This document shows positions 8,403-16,850 of a stretch of 64,000 nucleotides of DNA, piece after piece. The notes under the pieces are model-generated. The model worked only from the letters and a program-made list of their open reading frames with translations, was not told the origin of the DNA and ran no database searches. Every line of letters starts with the position of its first letter. Position 1 is the first letter of the stretch. The stretch is from an uncultured Treponema sp. (GTDB taxonomy: Bacteria > Spirochaetota > Spirochaetia > Treponematales > Treponemataceae). Where the stretch lies: positions 124,001 through 188,000 of the forward strand of contig CASGDA010000002.1 in assembly GCA_949300145.1 (NCBI GenBank), read 5' to 3'. A program made the position numbers and the translations under genes.

Positions 8403-10268
8403 ATGGAAGAAAACAGCTTTGTTTCAAAAAAGCGTCTCATTTTTATCGCTGTAGTTTCAGCTGCACTCACCGGCGGCATTATTTTCTCCTATGCCTCGAT
8501 AATGCTTTCCCCGAAAGAAATACGTATCCAGCCTGAAATCATGGTGGAAAGGGGCTCCATTCTGGACAGAAACGGGAAAATCCTTGCCATCCAGACAACC
8601 CTCTACAACATAGCCGTAACGCGTTCCGCCGTAAGAGACAAAGAAGTTTTTGCGGACACCCTTTCCCCGATAACCGGAATTCCCCGGGACGAAATATTGG
8701 AAAGGCTGAAAGACGAATCCGGCGACTTTTTTTACCTGAAAAAGCGCATAACCGAAAACGAAAAAAACATGGTATCCCAGGCGGTAAAAGCCAATTCCCT
8801 GAGAGGGTTAAGACTCGAACCTGTTCAAAGCCGCACTTATCCTGAAAACAAACTTGCCTCCCATGTCGTTGGTTTTGTGGGTGAAGACGGATTCGGGTTG
8901 ACCGGCGCTGAATATTCATTTCAGGAGACCCTTTCCCCGCCGGTCTCCTTTTCCGAGGTTTCTCCCTCAGGATACAACATAATGCTGACGATAGACGGCA
9001 ATATTCAGTATGAGCTTGAAAAAATCGCGGAAGAAACCATGGAGACAACCGAAGCCGAGGCTGTAATCATGATAGCGGCCGATTCCTCCAACGGTGAAAT
9101 ACTGGCATATATAAGCGAACCTTCCGCCGACCTGAATAAATTCCCGCAAAGTTCCGAGACGGAACGCCGGGACAGACCGGCTTTGTACGCCTATGAACCC
9201 GGCTCGGTTTTCAAGATTTTTTCCGTTTCAGCCCTGCTGGATATGGGAATTGTAAAAGACACCGATGAATTCCTGTGCGACGGTTTGTATGTATATACAG
9301 CCAGAAACGGGGCCTCCATACGGATACACTGCCTTGAACACCACGGCTGGCTGACTCCCGGCGGTGTCATACGTTTTTCCTGCAACGAGGGGACAGCCCA
9401 GATGGCAGAAAGGGCTGACAACAGCGCTTTTGAAGAAAAACTGAGGAGTTTCGGTTTCGGGACGAAAACAGGCATAGAGCTGCCGGGGGAAACAACAGGC
9501 ATCTTCAAACCCAATTCAACCTGGTCCCTCAGATCAAAGCAGACCATCGCGATGGGACAGGAAATTTCAGTGTCCGCCCTGCAGATGGTCGGGGCGGCGA
9601 CCGCCATCGCAAACAGGGGGGAAAGACTGAAGCTGACGCTCCTTTCCAAAGTATATTCCCACGACGGGGAGCCCGTCTTCACTCATCATCCCGTATCCCT
9701 GGGGAACCCAATAAAACCGGAAACAGCAGCCCTCATGCTCTCATATATGCAGACAACCGCTGAAAGCGGTACCGGAGCACGGGCTTCCATAGGAGATGTC
9801 CCGATTGCCGTAAAAACCGGCACAGCCCAGATGATTGACCCGGAGACAGGCGGATACAGCCAAACAGACTTCATATCAAGCTGTATGGGAATCTTCCCCG
9901 CCGACGACCCGGAAATAATACTTTACCTCGTAATTGTAAAACCCACCGGAGAAACCTATGGCGGAAGGATTGCGGCGCCGTTGATTTCAAAAGCCGCAAA
10001 CAGAATCATCGACTATCTTGGTCTGGGACGGGCAAGGGCCACATCTGTCAGCCACACCGGATTGATTATTGTTCCACGGAACGAGCCGGTCAAAATAGAG
10101 GATATCATGCCGGATTTACGGGGAATTTCAAAGAAAATGCTAACAGACCTTTTATCCCGGACAGATTTATTTGTTTCCATCAGCGGCGACGGGTATGTTG
10201 TGGAACAAAGTCCTCCGCCGGGAACTCCCGTTGAAGAGGGCATGAGAATTGAACTCAAACTTGAATAA
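8403..10268 (+). CDS. ftsI: FtsI/PBP2-type transpeptidase with PASTA domain
   Basis: Class B penicillin-binding protein that crosslinks peptidoglycan, probably at the septum. An N-terminal membrane anchor (about 11-33) is followed by the dimerisation domain beginning ERGSILDRNG and the transpeptidase domain with SVFK (Ser268, Lys271), SCN (326-328) and KTG (471-473), all intact. A C-terminal PASTA module (about 560-621, with EQSPPPGTPV) may sense muropeptides, as in SpoVD and related proteins. It sits away from a dcw cluster, between lepB and a Maf-family gene, so the exact FtsI assignment is tentative although the enzyme class is clear. Confidence 0.9.
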   Translation: MEENSFVSKKRLIFIAVVSAALTGGIIFSYASIMLSPKEIRIQPEIMVERGSILDRNGKILAIQTTLYNIAVTRSAVRDKEVFADTLSPITGIPRDEILERLKDESGDFFYLKKRITENEKNMVSQAVKANSLRGLRLEPVQSRTYPENKLASHVVGFVGEDGFGLTGAEYSFQETLSPPVSFSEVSPSGYNIMLTIDGNIQYELEKIAEETMETTEAEAVIMIAADSSNGEILAYISEPSADLNKFPQSSETERRDRPALYAYEPGSVFKIFSVSALLDMGIVKDTDEFLCDGLYVYTARNGASIRIHCLEHHGWLTPGGVIRFSCNEGTAQMAERADNSAFEEKLRSFGFGTKTGIELPGETTGIFKPNSTWSLRSKQTIAMGQEISVSALQMVGAATAIANRGERLKLTLLSKVYSHDGEPVFTHHPVSLGNPIKPETAALMLSYMQTTAESGTGARASIGDVPIAVKTGTAQMIDPETGGYSQTDFISSCMGIFPADDPEIILYLVIVKPTGETYGGRIAAPLISKAANRIIDYLGLGRARATSVSHTGLIIVPRNEPVKIEDIMPDLRGISKKMLTDLLSRTDLFVSISGDGYVVEQSPPPGTPVEEGMRIELKLE

Positions 10269-10287
10269 ACCTGATTCCGGCGGAACA

Positions 10288-12153
10288 ATGGTTCTCGAAA
10301 AGAATCTGGACTGTCTGCGGACTTTATTCCCCGGGCTGGTTTCAGTCCTGGCATTGGATACAGATGAAAAAGTATCAGGGCTGTTAAAAAAAATTCCGGA
10401 AAATTACAGGCTTGATTTTTCAAAGGACGGGCAAGTCCTGTTAACCGCCGGAGGTTTTTCACTTCACTCAAAATATAATCCTAAACGCGAGGCTGAAAGA
10501 ACCATTTTAAATCAGGACGGAAATTTCTCAAAAAACGGCTGTATTTTTGCAGGACTTGGCCTTGGGTATTACTGTCTGGAATACATTTCAAATTTTCCTG
10601 ATGCCCCGGTCACAGTGGTGGAACCTGACATCTTTATTTTCCTGTTGTGCCTGAAAACCATGGACATGACACCGCTGCTTACCAAAAAAAACACAGCGCT
10701 TTTTATAGGCCTGCCTGCCTCAGACAGCGCGGCCGCGGTGGAAGAAATCCTTCAAAACAGTCCGGAACCTGTAAACATTTTTATGCCGCCTGCCCTCACA
10801 AAACCAAACCAGCCGTGGTTTGATGAATTTTCGGAATTGATGAGGCGCAACAAAGAAAAACGCGGCATAAACAAAAATACGCTTAAACGCTTCGGAAAAC
10901 TTTGGCTCAAAAATATGTCAAAAAACCTGCCGGAAATGGGGAACCGCAGAGGGATTGCCCTTTTTGAAAACGCTTTTAAAAACTTTCCGGCCGTTCTCCT
11001 GGCCGCGGGTCCAGGGCTTGACGCCGTGCTGCCGTTTTTAAAAAACCTGAAAGAAAAATGCCTGATTATCGCCGTAGACACCGCGCTGAGAGCCTGCCTC
11101 AGGGAAGGCGTCCAGCCGGATTTCCTTCTGCTTGTGGATCCCCAATACTGGAATTACAGGCACATAGCAGGTTTTTCAAGCGGAAATACTTTTTTGATAA
11201 CCGAATCGGCGGCCTACCCCGCTGTTTTCAGGTTTGAATGCAGGAACATTTTCCTGTGCTCATCCCTCTTTCCTCTGGGAAAATTCCTTGAATCAAGGGC
11301 GGAAGAAAAAGGAGCTCTCGGTGCCGGCGGTTCAGTGGCTACAACGGCATGGGATTTTGCCAGATATGCAGGGGCCGAAACCATATACGCAGCCGGCCTT
11401 GATCTGGGCTATCCGGACAGGGCGACCCATTTCCGAGGAGCCCTCTTCGAGGAAAAGAATCATTCCGAATCTTTCCGGCTCTCCACGGCTGAAACAGGTT
11501 CCGCGGCGGCATTGCTGTCAGGCGGTGTGTTTTATACCGCCGGCTATGGAGGAAAACAGGTTTTAACTGACCGCCGCCTGAATCTGTATGCATGGTGGTT
11601 TGAATCGGCCGCCGCCAGACATCCTGAAACTAAAACTTATATCGTCGAAGGGAAAGGCGTCAGAATTCCCGGAATGGAAGCAGTTCCGGTTGAAAATCTT
11701 TTATCCCTTCCGGGGCGCCGGCGGGAAATAGACGCCGTCCTGGACAAAATCGAAAGAGAAAGCCGGAACACCGGACAAAACGCAAAAACCATGGAAGCCT
11801 TTATCAAAGCCCAGGAAGAACTGAAAAAAGGCCTTAATGAAATACTCCTGCTAACGGAAAAAGGCTGTAACTGCTGCCTGCGGTTCCGGAATGAAATCAC
11901 AAGGCAAAGCGCCCCCGCCGAAAAAAACAGGCTCATAAAGGAATTTTTCAGGGATTTGGATGAAATAGACATGAAAATAAAAAAACATCCCGTGAAAGAC
12001 GTTCTGGCGATGACATTTCAGGATGAAGAACCAGGAATAAAACAGGGAGAGGCGGAACCCGTACTGGAAATAATCTCAAAATCGATTGATTTTTATCAGA
12101 AAGTAGAGGAAGCGGCTTTAAAAAACCTGGAAGCCCTAAAAAAAACGAGATAA
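10288..12153 (+). CDS. Maf/DUF115 motility-associated glycosyltransferase-like protein
   Basis: A 621-residue protein of the DUF115 (Maf, motility-associated factor) family, whose members are tied to flagellin glycosylation with nonulosonic acids. The core is recognisable: FPAVLLAAGPGLDAVLP (nucleotide-sugar-binding loop), IIAVDTALRACL, GVQPDFLLLVDPQ, GGSVATTAWDFA and IYAAGLDLGYP. The C-terminal 150 residues are a charged helical region. I use the ATG at 10288; an upstream TTG would overlap the preceding gene by 20 nt. Both flagellins in this window are candidate substrates. Read-through from the penicillin-binding protein gene is likely. Confidence 0.8.
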   Translation: MVLEKNLDCLRTLFPGLVSVLALDTDEKVSGLLKKIPENYRLDFSKDGQVLLTAGGFSLHSKYNPKREAERTILNQDGNFSKNGCIFAGLGLGYYCLEYISNFPDAPVTVVEPDIFIFLLCLKTMDMTPLLTKKNTALFIGLPASDSAAAVEEILQNSPEPVNIFMPPALTKPNQPWFDEFSELMRRNKEKRGINKNTLKRFGKLWLKNMSKNLPEMGNRRGIALFENAFKNFPAVLLAAGPGLDAVLPFLKNLKEKCLIIAVDTALRACLREGVQPDFLLLVDPQYWNYRHIAGFSSGNTFLITESAAYPAVFRFECRNIFLCSSLFPLGKFLESRAEEKGALGAGGSVATTAWDFARYAGAETIYAAGLDLGYPDRATHFRGALFEEKNHSESFRLSTAETGSAAALLSGGVFYTAGYGGKQVLTDRRLNLYAWWFESAAARHPETKTYIVEGKGVRIPGMEAVPVENLLSLPGRRREIDAVLDKIERESRNTGQNAKTMEAFIKAQEELKKGLNEILLLTEKGCNCCLRFRNEITRQSAPAEKNRLIKEFFRDLDEIDMKIKKHPVKDVLAMTFQDEEPGIKQGEAEPVLEIISKSIDFYQKVEEAALKNLEALKKTR

Positions 12154-12168
12154 AAACACATTTGCCTG

Positions 12169-12313
12169 TAAAGTAAAATCCGGATTTTCCGATACTTTAA
12201 ATGTTGTCGCAAAGTAAAACGGCGGTAAGACATCCAGACGCCGTTTCTGGAGACAAGATATCCGTACAGGTGAAGAGTGCGGGCCAAAGGAGTCGCTGTA
12301 CATCGACTCCTTT
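12169..12313 (+). other. structured RNA candidate (3' UTR or small RNA)
   Basis: Three nested hairpins fill the gap after the Maf-family gene. TAAAGTA (12169-12175) pairs with 12193-12199 around the palindrome AAATCCGGATTT. AAACGGCG (12217-12224) pairs with 12239-12246 over a 14-nt loop. The terminator follows at 12286-12313. GTACAG at 12264-12269 is complementary to CTGTAC at 12296-12301, which includes terminator-loop bases, so an alternative fold or pseudoknot is possible. No known RNA family recognised. Confidence 0.3.
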
Positions 12314-12321
12314 GTTTTTTT
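12286..12321 (+). terminator. rho-independent terminator
   Basis: A 10-bp perfect stem (AAAGGAGTCG at 12286-12295 with 12304-12313), an 8-nt loop and a T run to 12321. It ends the lepB/PBP/Maf transcript. Confidence 0.88.
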
Positions 12322-12329
12322 AAATGCGC

Positions 12330-13205
12330 TTAACCCGCGGGAAAAAGCCAGGCCCTTACATCTATCAGAGTCTTACCGATAACCGCAGCCCTGACCCTCT
12401 TACGGCTTCCGACGCAAAGCTTGTTCCATTTTTCCATTGAACAGCACTGCAGAACCCTTTCCTTGGCTGAAAGCGCGGCCGCACCGGCATTTTCTTTTGA
12501 CGCGCCGAGACCTATACCGAACGTTTTGCCCGGAATAACTTCGGAACAAAAATAACCGGAAACTGCCGCGACAATCAAATCATCAGCCCCGGAAGCGAGC
12601 GCCGCGAACCCATTCAAAGACTTCTCATAGCTCTTCTTTTTCATGGCTATAAACGCTGAATAAAAATCGAGCCAGTCTTTCACTCCGGGGAAGGAAGAAG
12701 CGTTTCTCGATGCATATTCCAGACATTTTTCAGCTTCCTCCAAATTGCCGAAAACAATGGAGGCCGCCGTAAAATCAGGCGAAAAACGGCAGTAAAGATC
12801 GGGTTTCCCGGACTTCAGCTTCGAGAAAAGGTTCTGCAAAGTGGGATAATCCGACAATAAAACCAGAACCTCCGTCAAAAGGGACACATTCATTTTTGAG
12901 AATTTCCCGCGCCCGATAGTCTGTTTTTCCAGGGTTCTGGCGAGCGCCGGCCAGTTTTCAGCGGCAAGGAATTCAAAAAGCCGCATATTTTTTATGAAAA
13001 ACACATCCGCGGCAACAATCGCCAGAAACAGCAGCAAACATAATACGGCGGAAACATAAATGCCGGAGGGCAATTCAGACGGTATTCCGGAGGTTTCCCC
13101 CGCTTCCATCGAACCGGGGATGACTGAAAAAACAGCGGAAAAAAGCAAAACGAAAACAGCAATAAAAAGAAGATTCAAAATTACAAATAAAATTTTCAGT
13201 TTCAT
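12330..13205 (-). CDS. membrane protein of unknown function
   Basis: A 291-residue protein with two predicted transmembrane helices (about 4-27 and 49-71) separated by a short extracytoplasmic loop, followed by a cytoplasmic helical domain with TPR-like pairs (GNLEEAEKCLEYA, KSYEKSLNGFAAL). I do not recognise a named family. The start is supported by GGAG about 8 nt upstream of the ATG. It is divergent from the variant HD-GYP gene (49-bp gap), which is the only functional hint from context. Confidence 0.6.
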   Translation of the reverse strand: MKLKILFVILNLLFIAVFVLLFSAVFSVIPGSMEAGETSGIPSELPSGIYVSAVLCLLLFLAIVAADVFFIKNMRLFEFLAAENWPALARTLEKQTIGRGKFSKMNVSLLTEVLVLLSDYPTLQNLFSKLKSGKPDLYCRFSPDFTAASIVFGNLEEAEKCLEYASRNASSFPGVKDWLDFYSAFIAMKKKSYEKSLNGFAALASGADDLIVAAVSGYFCSEVIPGKTFGIGLGASKENAGAAALSAKERVLQCCSMEKWNKLCVGSRKRVRAAVIGKTLIDVRAWLFPAG

Positions 13206-13254
13206 GACAAGAACTCCAGTATATGATACAGTGTACTATGAGACAGGAGGATAA

Positions 13255-14463
13255 GTGAATACTTTTAAGGTATCGGATTTGAAGGAAGACAAATATTTTC
13301 AGAAAGACGCACTTTTGGACAAGAAATTCCTTGTCTGCGTACCAGGCGTGCCTATCTCCGCGGCGCTGAAAAAGGAATTGACGGACTGGAATTTCCAGAA
13401 AATATTCTCAGAAGGACAAATCGTCGATAATTCCCCTATTCTTCCGCAGATAAAACAAAGTGAAATCAATTTACAGCTCGATGCTGAACTGGATGCTATC
13501 CTGGAGGAAGCGGAAAACGGCGGAAAAAAAGAGCAGGAATATTCAAAACTTTCAAAAGAAGAAGAAAAATTGTCTTCGGTCAGGACTGTATATCTAAAAT
13601 ATTTGAATTATGTTGAGTCTGTGTATTCCGGTTATATGCAGCGTAAATTTCTGTCCCTCGACGACGTCACCTCAAAAATGAAGGAATTCTGCGATTTCAT
13701 GCGGGAAAACAAGCGGTATGTACTGAGAATCCAGCCGGGAAACAATTCCGAGACAAAAACCTATCTGGCGGCTCATTCACTCCGCTCAACCGTCTTCGCA
13801 ATATCCATCGCAATGCAGCTTAAATTTCCTCCCCATAAAATGATAGAACTGGCGGTGGCGTGCATCCTCCACGAAATAGGAATGGTAAGACTGCCGGTCC
13901 AGCTTTATACCAGCAGCAGGCCGCTGACAGAACAGGAAAAAAACGCCATAACAGCCCATCCGGTCATCTCATACAACATACTGAGGGAATTCTCCTTCCC
14001 GCTCAGCATATGCCTCGGAGCATTGGAACACCATGAAAGGGAAAACGGCACGGGTTATCCCAGGAAACTCATCAAAGAGCAGATTTCAATATACGCGAAA
14101 ATAATAGCCGTCGCCTGTTCTTACGAAGCCGCAACAACGAAAAGGCCCTTTAAAGAAGGAAAAGACGCTTACAGCGGCATAGTCGATATATTGAAGAATC
14201 AGGGACACCAGTATGACAGCACCGTCATACAAGCGCTGCTGCTCTCGCTCTCCTTATATCCAATAGGGTTATACGTACTTCTTTCGGATAACAGAAAAGC
14301 CCAGGTAACCGACATAAATCCCGAAAATCCCAAATACCCGATTGTCCAGCTGTTGGAAGAGTACAAATCCGACGGAACACCCAAAACCGTAGAGACAAAT
14401 GAATACACAATTCACATCGAAAGACCACTGACAAAGGATGAAGTCTCTTCCCTGAAAAAATAA
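13255..14463 (+). CDS. variant HD-GYP protein with altered metal site
   Basis: HD-GYP proteins hydrolyse cyclic di-GMP. The domain occupies about 170-330 and keeps His174, His206, His235, the His259-His260 pair and GYP (267-269). The signature HD is HE (Glu207), the usual Lys of HDxGK is Met210, and the later Asp (usually VxD) is replaced in VACSYEA. These are metal-ligand or catalytic positions, so the protein may be inactive or have changed metal use and may act as a c-di-GMP receptor. The N-terminal 165 residues match nothing I know. GTG start with a perfect AGGAGG. A canonical HD-GYP protein is encoded at 38896. Confidence 0.75.
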   Translation: MNTFKVSDLKEDKYFQKDALLDKKFLVCVPGVPISAALKKELTDWNFQKIFSEGQIVDNSPILPQIKQSEINLQLDAELDAILEEAENGGKKEQEYSKLSKEEEKLSSVRTVYLKYLNYVESVYSGYMQRKFLSLDDVTSKMKEFCDFMRENKRYVLRIQPGNNSETKTYLAAHSLRSTVFAISIAMQLKFPPHKMIELAVACILHEIGMVRLPVQLYTSSRPLTEQEKNAITAHPVISYNILREFSFPLSICLGALEHHERENGTGYPRKLIKEQISIYAKIIAVACSYEAATTKRPFKEGKDAYSGIVDILKNQGHQYDSTVIQALLLSLSLYPIGLYVLLSDNRKAQVTDINPENPKYPIVQLLEEYKSDGTPKTVETNEYTIHIERPLTKDEVSSLKK

Positions 14464-14479
14464 ACTTCCCGACAACGGG

Positions 14480-15196
14480 TCAATGGACTTTTTCGTTGGA
14501 AGTTATTTCTATTTTCAATACGGAAGGATTTTTTTCCAGCTCCCTGCAAAAGCTTTCCGTGTCCAGACTTTCAGGCGTATGAATCTGGAAGAAAACCTTT
14601 ATCCGGCCCGAAGACTTTGATACCGCCATATCGATGTTATTCACAATTATTTTATTTGCCTGAAGAACATTCTTTATTTTTTCCAGATTAAAATCTGATT
14701 TGCCGCATATAACGCAAAGGGTCTTTATTTTCTTTGCGGGAAAAACTTTCTCCTCTATTTTTTCCATCACAATCAAAGTACAAAGAGCCACAACAAGAAC
14801 AACAAAGGCGGAAAAAAACTCTCCGGCACCGCAGGCCAAACCCACGGCGGCGGCCAGCCAGATTGTCGCGGCTGTGGTGAGGCCTTTTATATTCAAGCCC
14901 TGCCTTATTATGGCACCGGCGCCCAAAAAACCTATTCCAGAAACCACCTGGGCCGCAATCCTTCCGGGGTCGCCCATATTAAAAACAGCCCCGGGATCCT
15001 CCGCCGAAAACATCCTGCCTGTCATTTCCGGAAAACCTCCGGCCATCATCAGCGAAACAATCATGAGGAGGGAAGAACCCACGCATATGAGGATAACAGT
15101 CTTTAAGCCGGCCGGCTGCCTGTGGAACTGTCTTTCCAAACCCAGCAAAAAACCGGCCAGAAAGGCGGCCAGTATTCTGATAATTATTTCCTGCAT
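14480..15196 (-). CDS. mgtC: MgtC/SapB family membrane protein
   Basis: A 238-residue inner-membrane protein. The N-terminal MgtC domain shows GLERQFHRQPAGLKT, VGSSLLMIVS, IAAQVVSGIGFLGAGAI and GLTTAATIWLAAAVGLA, with about five transmembrane helices. The C-terminal 80 residues form the soluble ACT-like domain seen in long MgtC proteins. MgtC is linked to magnesium homeostasis and ATP synthase control in other bacteria; the role here is inferred. No Shine-Dalgarno: the ATG lies 9 nt after a strong promoter -10, suggesting a leaderless mRNA. Convergent with the HD-GYP gene (16 bp). Confidence 0.88.
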   Translation of the reverse strand: MQEIIIRILAAFLAGFLLGLERQFHRQPAGLKTVILICVGSSLLMIVSLMMAGGFPEMTGRMFSAEDPGAVFNMGDPGRIAAQVVSGIGFLGAGAIIRQGLNIKGLTTAATIWLAAAVGLACGAGEFFSAFVVLVVALCTLIVMEKIEEKVFPAKKIKTLCVICGKSDFNLEKIKNVLQANKIIVNNIDMAVSKSSGRIKVFFQIHTPESLDTESFCRELEKNPSVLKIEITSNEKVH

Positions 15197-15205
15197 AACG
15201 GTATT

Positions 15206-15233
15206 ATTATATCCCGGAGAACCGAAATGGCAA
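15206..15233 (-). promoter_or_regulatory. mgtC promoter
   Basis: On the minus strand, TTGCCA (15233-15228), a 16-bp spacer and a consensus TATAAT (15211-15206). The mgtC ATG follows after 9 nt. Confidence 0.6.
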
Positions 15234-15301
15234 GGAAAATCCGGACTTGACGCAAAAAAACAGGGAATATATCCTTCCTGTCAGAAACTGAAGGGGATGA
15301 C

Positions 15302-15781
15302 ATGAATAAAACAAACGCCATGAGAATCCTGGAGAAACTCAACATACCTTTTTCAACCCTGGAATACGAAGAAAACGGAGAGCATATACCTGGACACGGG
15401 CTGGCAAAGGCCGCGGCGGAAAAGACAGGAATTCCGGCGGAGCGCATTTTTAAAACCATAGTTATGCGCTCTGAATCCGGTGAAAACCTTGTTTTCTGTG
15501 TGCCGGCTGACCAGGAAGTGAACTTAAAAAAAGCGCGCGCCGCATCGGGCGCGAAAGAGCTGGTTCCGTTAAAAGCCGCTGAACTGCCCGCCGCCACCGG
15601 CTATGTCCGCGGCGGCTGTTCGCCTATAGGAACAAAAAAGCATCTCAGGACATTTCTGGACGAAAACGCTTTCTTATACGATTCGATTTTTGTAAGCGCA
15701 GGAACACGCGGTCTTCAGCTGGAAATTTCCCCTGACAACCTGGCGCGCGCTGTTTCCGCGGAAACCTGCGGAATAACCTGA
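15302..15781 (+). CDS. ybaK: Cys-tRNA(Pro) deacylase YbaK/EbsC
   Basis: A 159-residue YbaK-family aminoacyl-tRNA editing protein that hydrolyses Cys-tRNA(Pro) formed by prolyl-tRNA synthetase errors. The family core is clear: TIVMRSESGENLVFCVPADQ, the conserved Lys in LKKARAA, and GYVRGGCSPIGTKK (the conserved GxxSPxG loop). Length is normal. A GGGG ribosome-binding site lies 6 nt before the ATG. It is a single gene facing kdgK, whose stop is 3 nt away. Confidence 0.92.
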   Translation: MNKTNAMRILEKLNIPFSTLEYEENGEHIPGHGLAKAAAEKTGIPAERIFKTIVMRSESGENLVFCVPADQEVNLKKARAASGAKELVPLKAAELPAATGYVRGGCSPIGTKKHLRTFLDENAFLYDSIFVSAGTRGLQLEISPDNLARAVSAETCGIT

Positions 15782-15783
15782 TT

Positions 15784-16818
15784 TCAGCGTTTTACACGTC
15801 CGCTTCCGCCGGAAGCAATCAAATCCTCAACATCCGGCTTTGACGAAAGGTTAAAGTCTCCGGGGTAAGAGTGCTTCAAACAGGATGCCGCCGCGGCGAA
15901 TTCAAGGGCTTTTTTCCCGTCCGCAAACTCCTTCAGACCGAAAATAAACCCGGCCGCGAAAGCGTCCCCCGCCCCCATCCGGTCCACAATATCATTGATT
16001 TCGTATCTGCCTGAGCAAAAGAAACCCTCATCATTCAAAAGAAAAGCTTCCCACCCGTTCCAGTCAGCGGAATGGGAAATACGGTCCGTCACCGCGACCG
16101 CCGAAATATTCCGGTATTTTTCCCTGACGGCGGCGCACAACTTCCTGAATTTCCCGGCCTCACCGGATCCGTCACAAGAAGCGGAAGAAGCCCCAGGGTA
16201 AATCCCAAGAGAAAGCTGGATGTCCTCTTCATTGGCAATAAGAATATCAGCCCGGGAAACAAGCACATCCATTATTTCCGAAGCTTTTTTACCGTATTTC
16301 CACAATTTCTTGCGGAAATTCAAGTCGATTGAAACAACGGCACCGGCTTTTCCGGCCGCCTCCACCGCCTCAATACACGTAAGGGCCGCGGATTCAGATA
16401 CAGCTGGGGAAACACCCGAAACATGAAACCATTCCGCCCCGGAAAATATTTCCCCCCAGTCAAACAAACCGGGGGTAACCGAGGAAAAAGAGCTGGCGTC
16501 CCTGTCGTAAAAAACCACGGAAGGTCTTTGGGCCGCGCCGCTTTCAAGGTAGTACACGCCCATCCGCCCCGGAGTACGTTTCACAAAGGACACGTCAACC
16601 CCGAATCCCCGCAAAACAGAAATGGCCCTGTCCGCCGGGGGAAACACAGGAAGCGCCGTGACAAAAACGGAATCCAAGCCGAAATTGGCGAGGGAAACAG
16701 CCACATTCGCCTCCGCCCCGCCGAATGAAGCCTCCAGGACAGGCGACTGAAATAGTTTCTCATGCCCCGGAGACTTCAATCTGAGCATTATTTCGCCAAA
16801 AGTTACAAATTTTCCCAT
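15784..16818 (-). CDS. kdgK: 2-keto-3-deoxygluconate kinase (PfkB family)
   Basis: A PfkB-family sugar kinase. The N-terminus VTFGEIMLRLKSPG with FGGAEANVAVSLANFG is characteristic of KDG kinase, and the C-terminal signature DRMGAGDAFAAGF carries the catalytic Asp and anion hole. The product KDPG is the substrate of the aldolase encoded divergently 32 bp away, so the two genes complete the lower part of hexuronate or Entner-Doudoroff catabolism. No Shine-Dalgarno; a TATCAT hexamer lies 9 nt before the ATG. Promoters for both genes must overlap in the 32-bp gap or lie inside the opposing gene. Confidence 0.85.
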   Translation of the reverse strand: MGKFVTFGEIMLRLKSPGHEKLFQSPVLEASFGGAEANVAVSLANFGLDSVFVTALPVFPPADRAISVLRGFGVDVSFVKRTPGRMGVYYLESGAAQRPSVVFYDRDASSFSSVTPGLFDWGEIFSGAEWFHVSGVSPAVSESAALTCIEAVEAAGKAGAVVSIDLNFRKKLWKYGKKASEIMDVLVSRADILIANEEDIQLSLGIYPGASSASCDGSGEAGKFRKLCAAVREKYRNISAVAVTDRISHSADWNGWEAFLLNDEGFFCSGRYEINDIVDRMGAGDAFAAGFIFGLKEFADGKKALEFAAAASCLKHSYPGDFNLSSKPDVEDLIASGGSGRVKR

Positions 16819-16850
16819 ATATGTGATATGATAATGGCAAAGAGGGCAAT

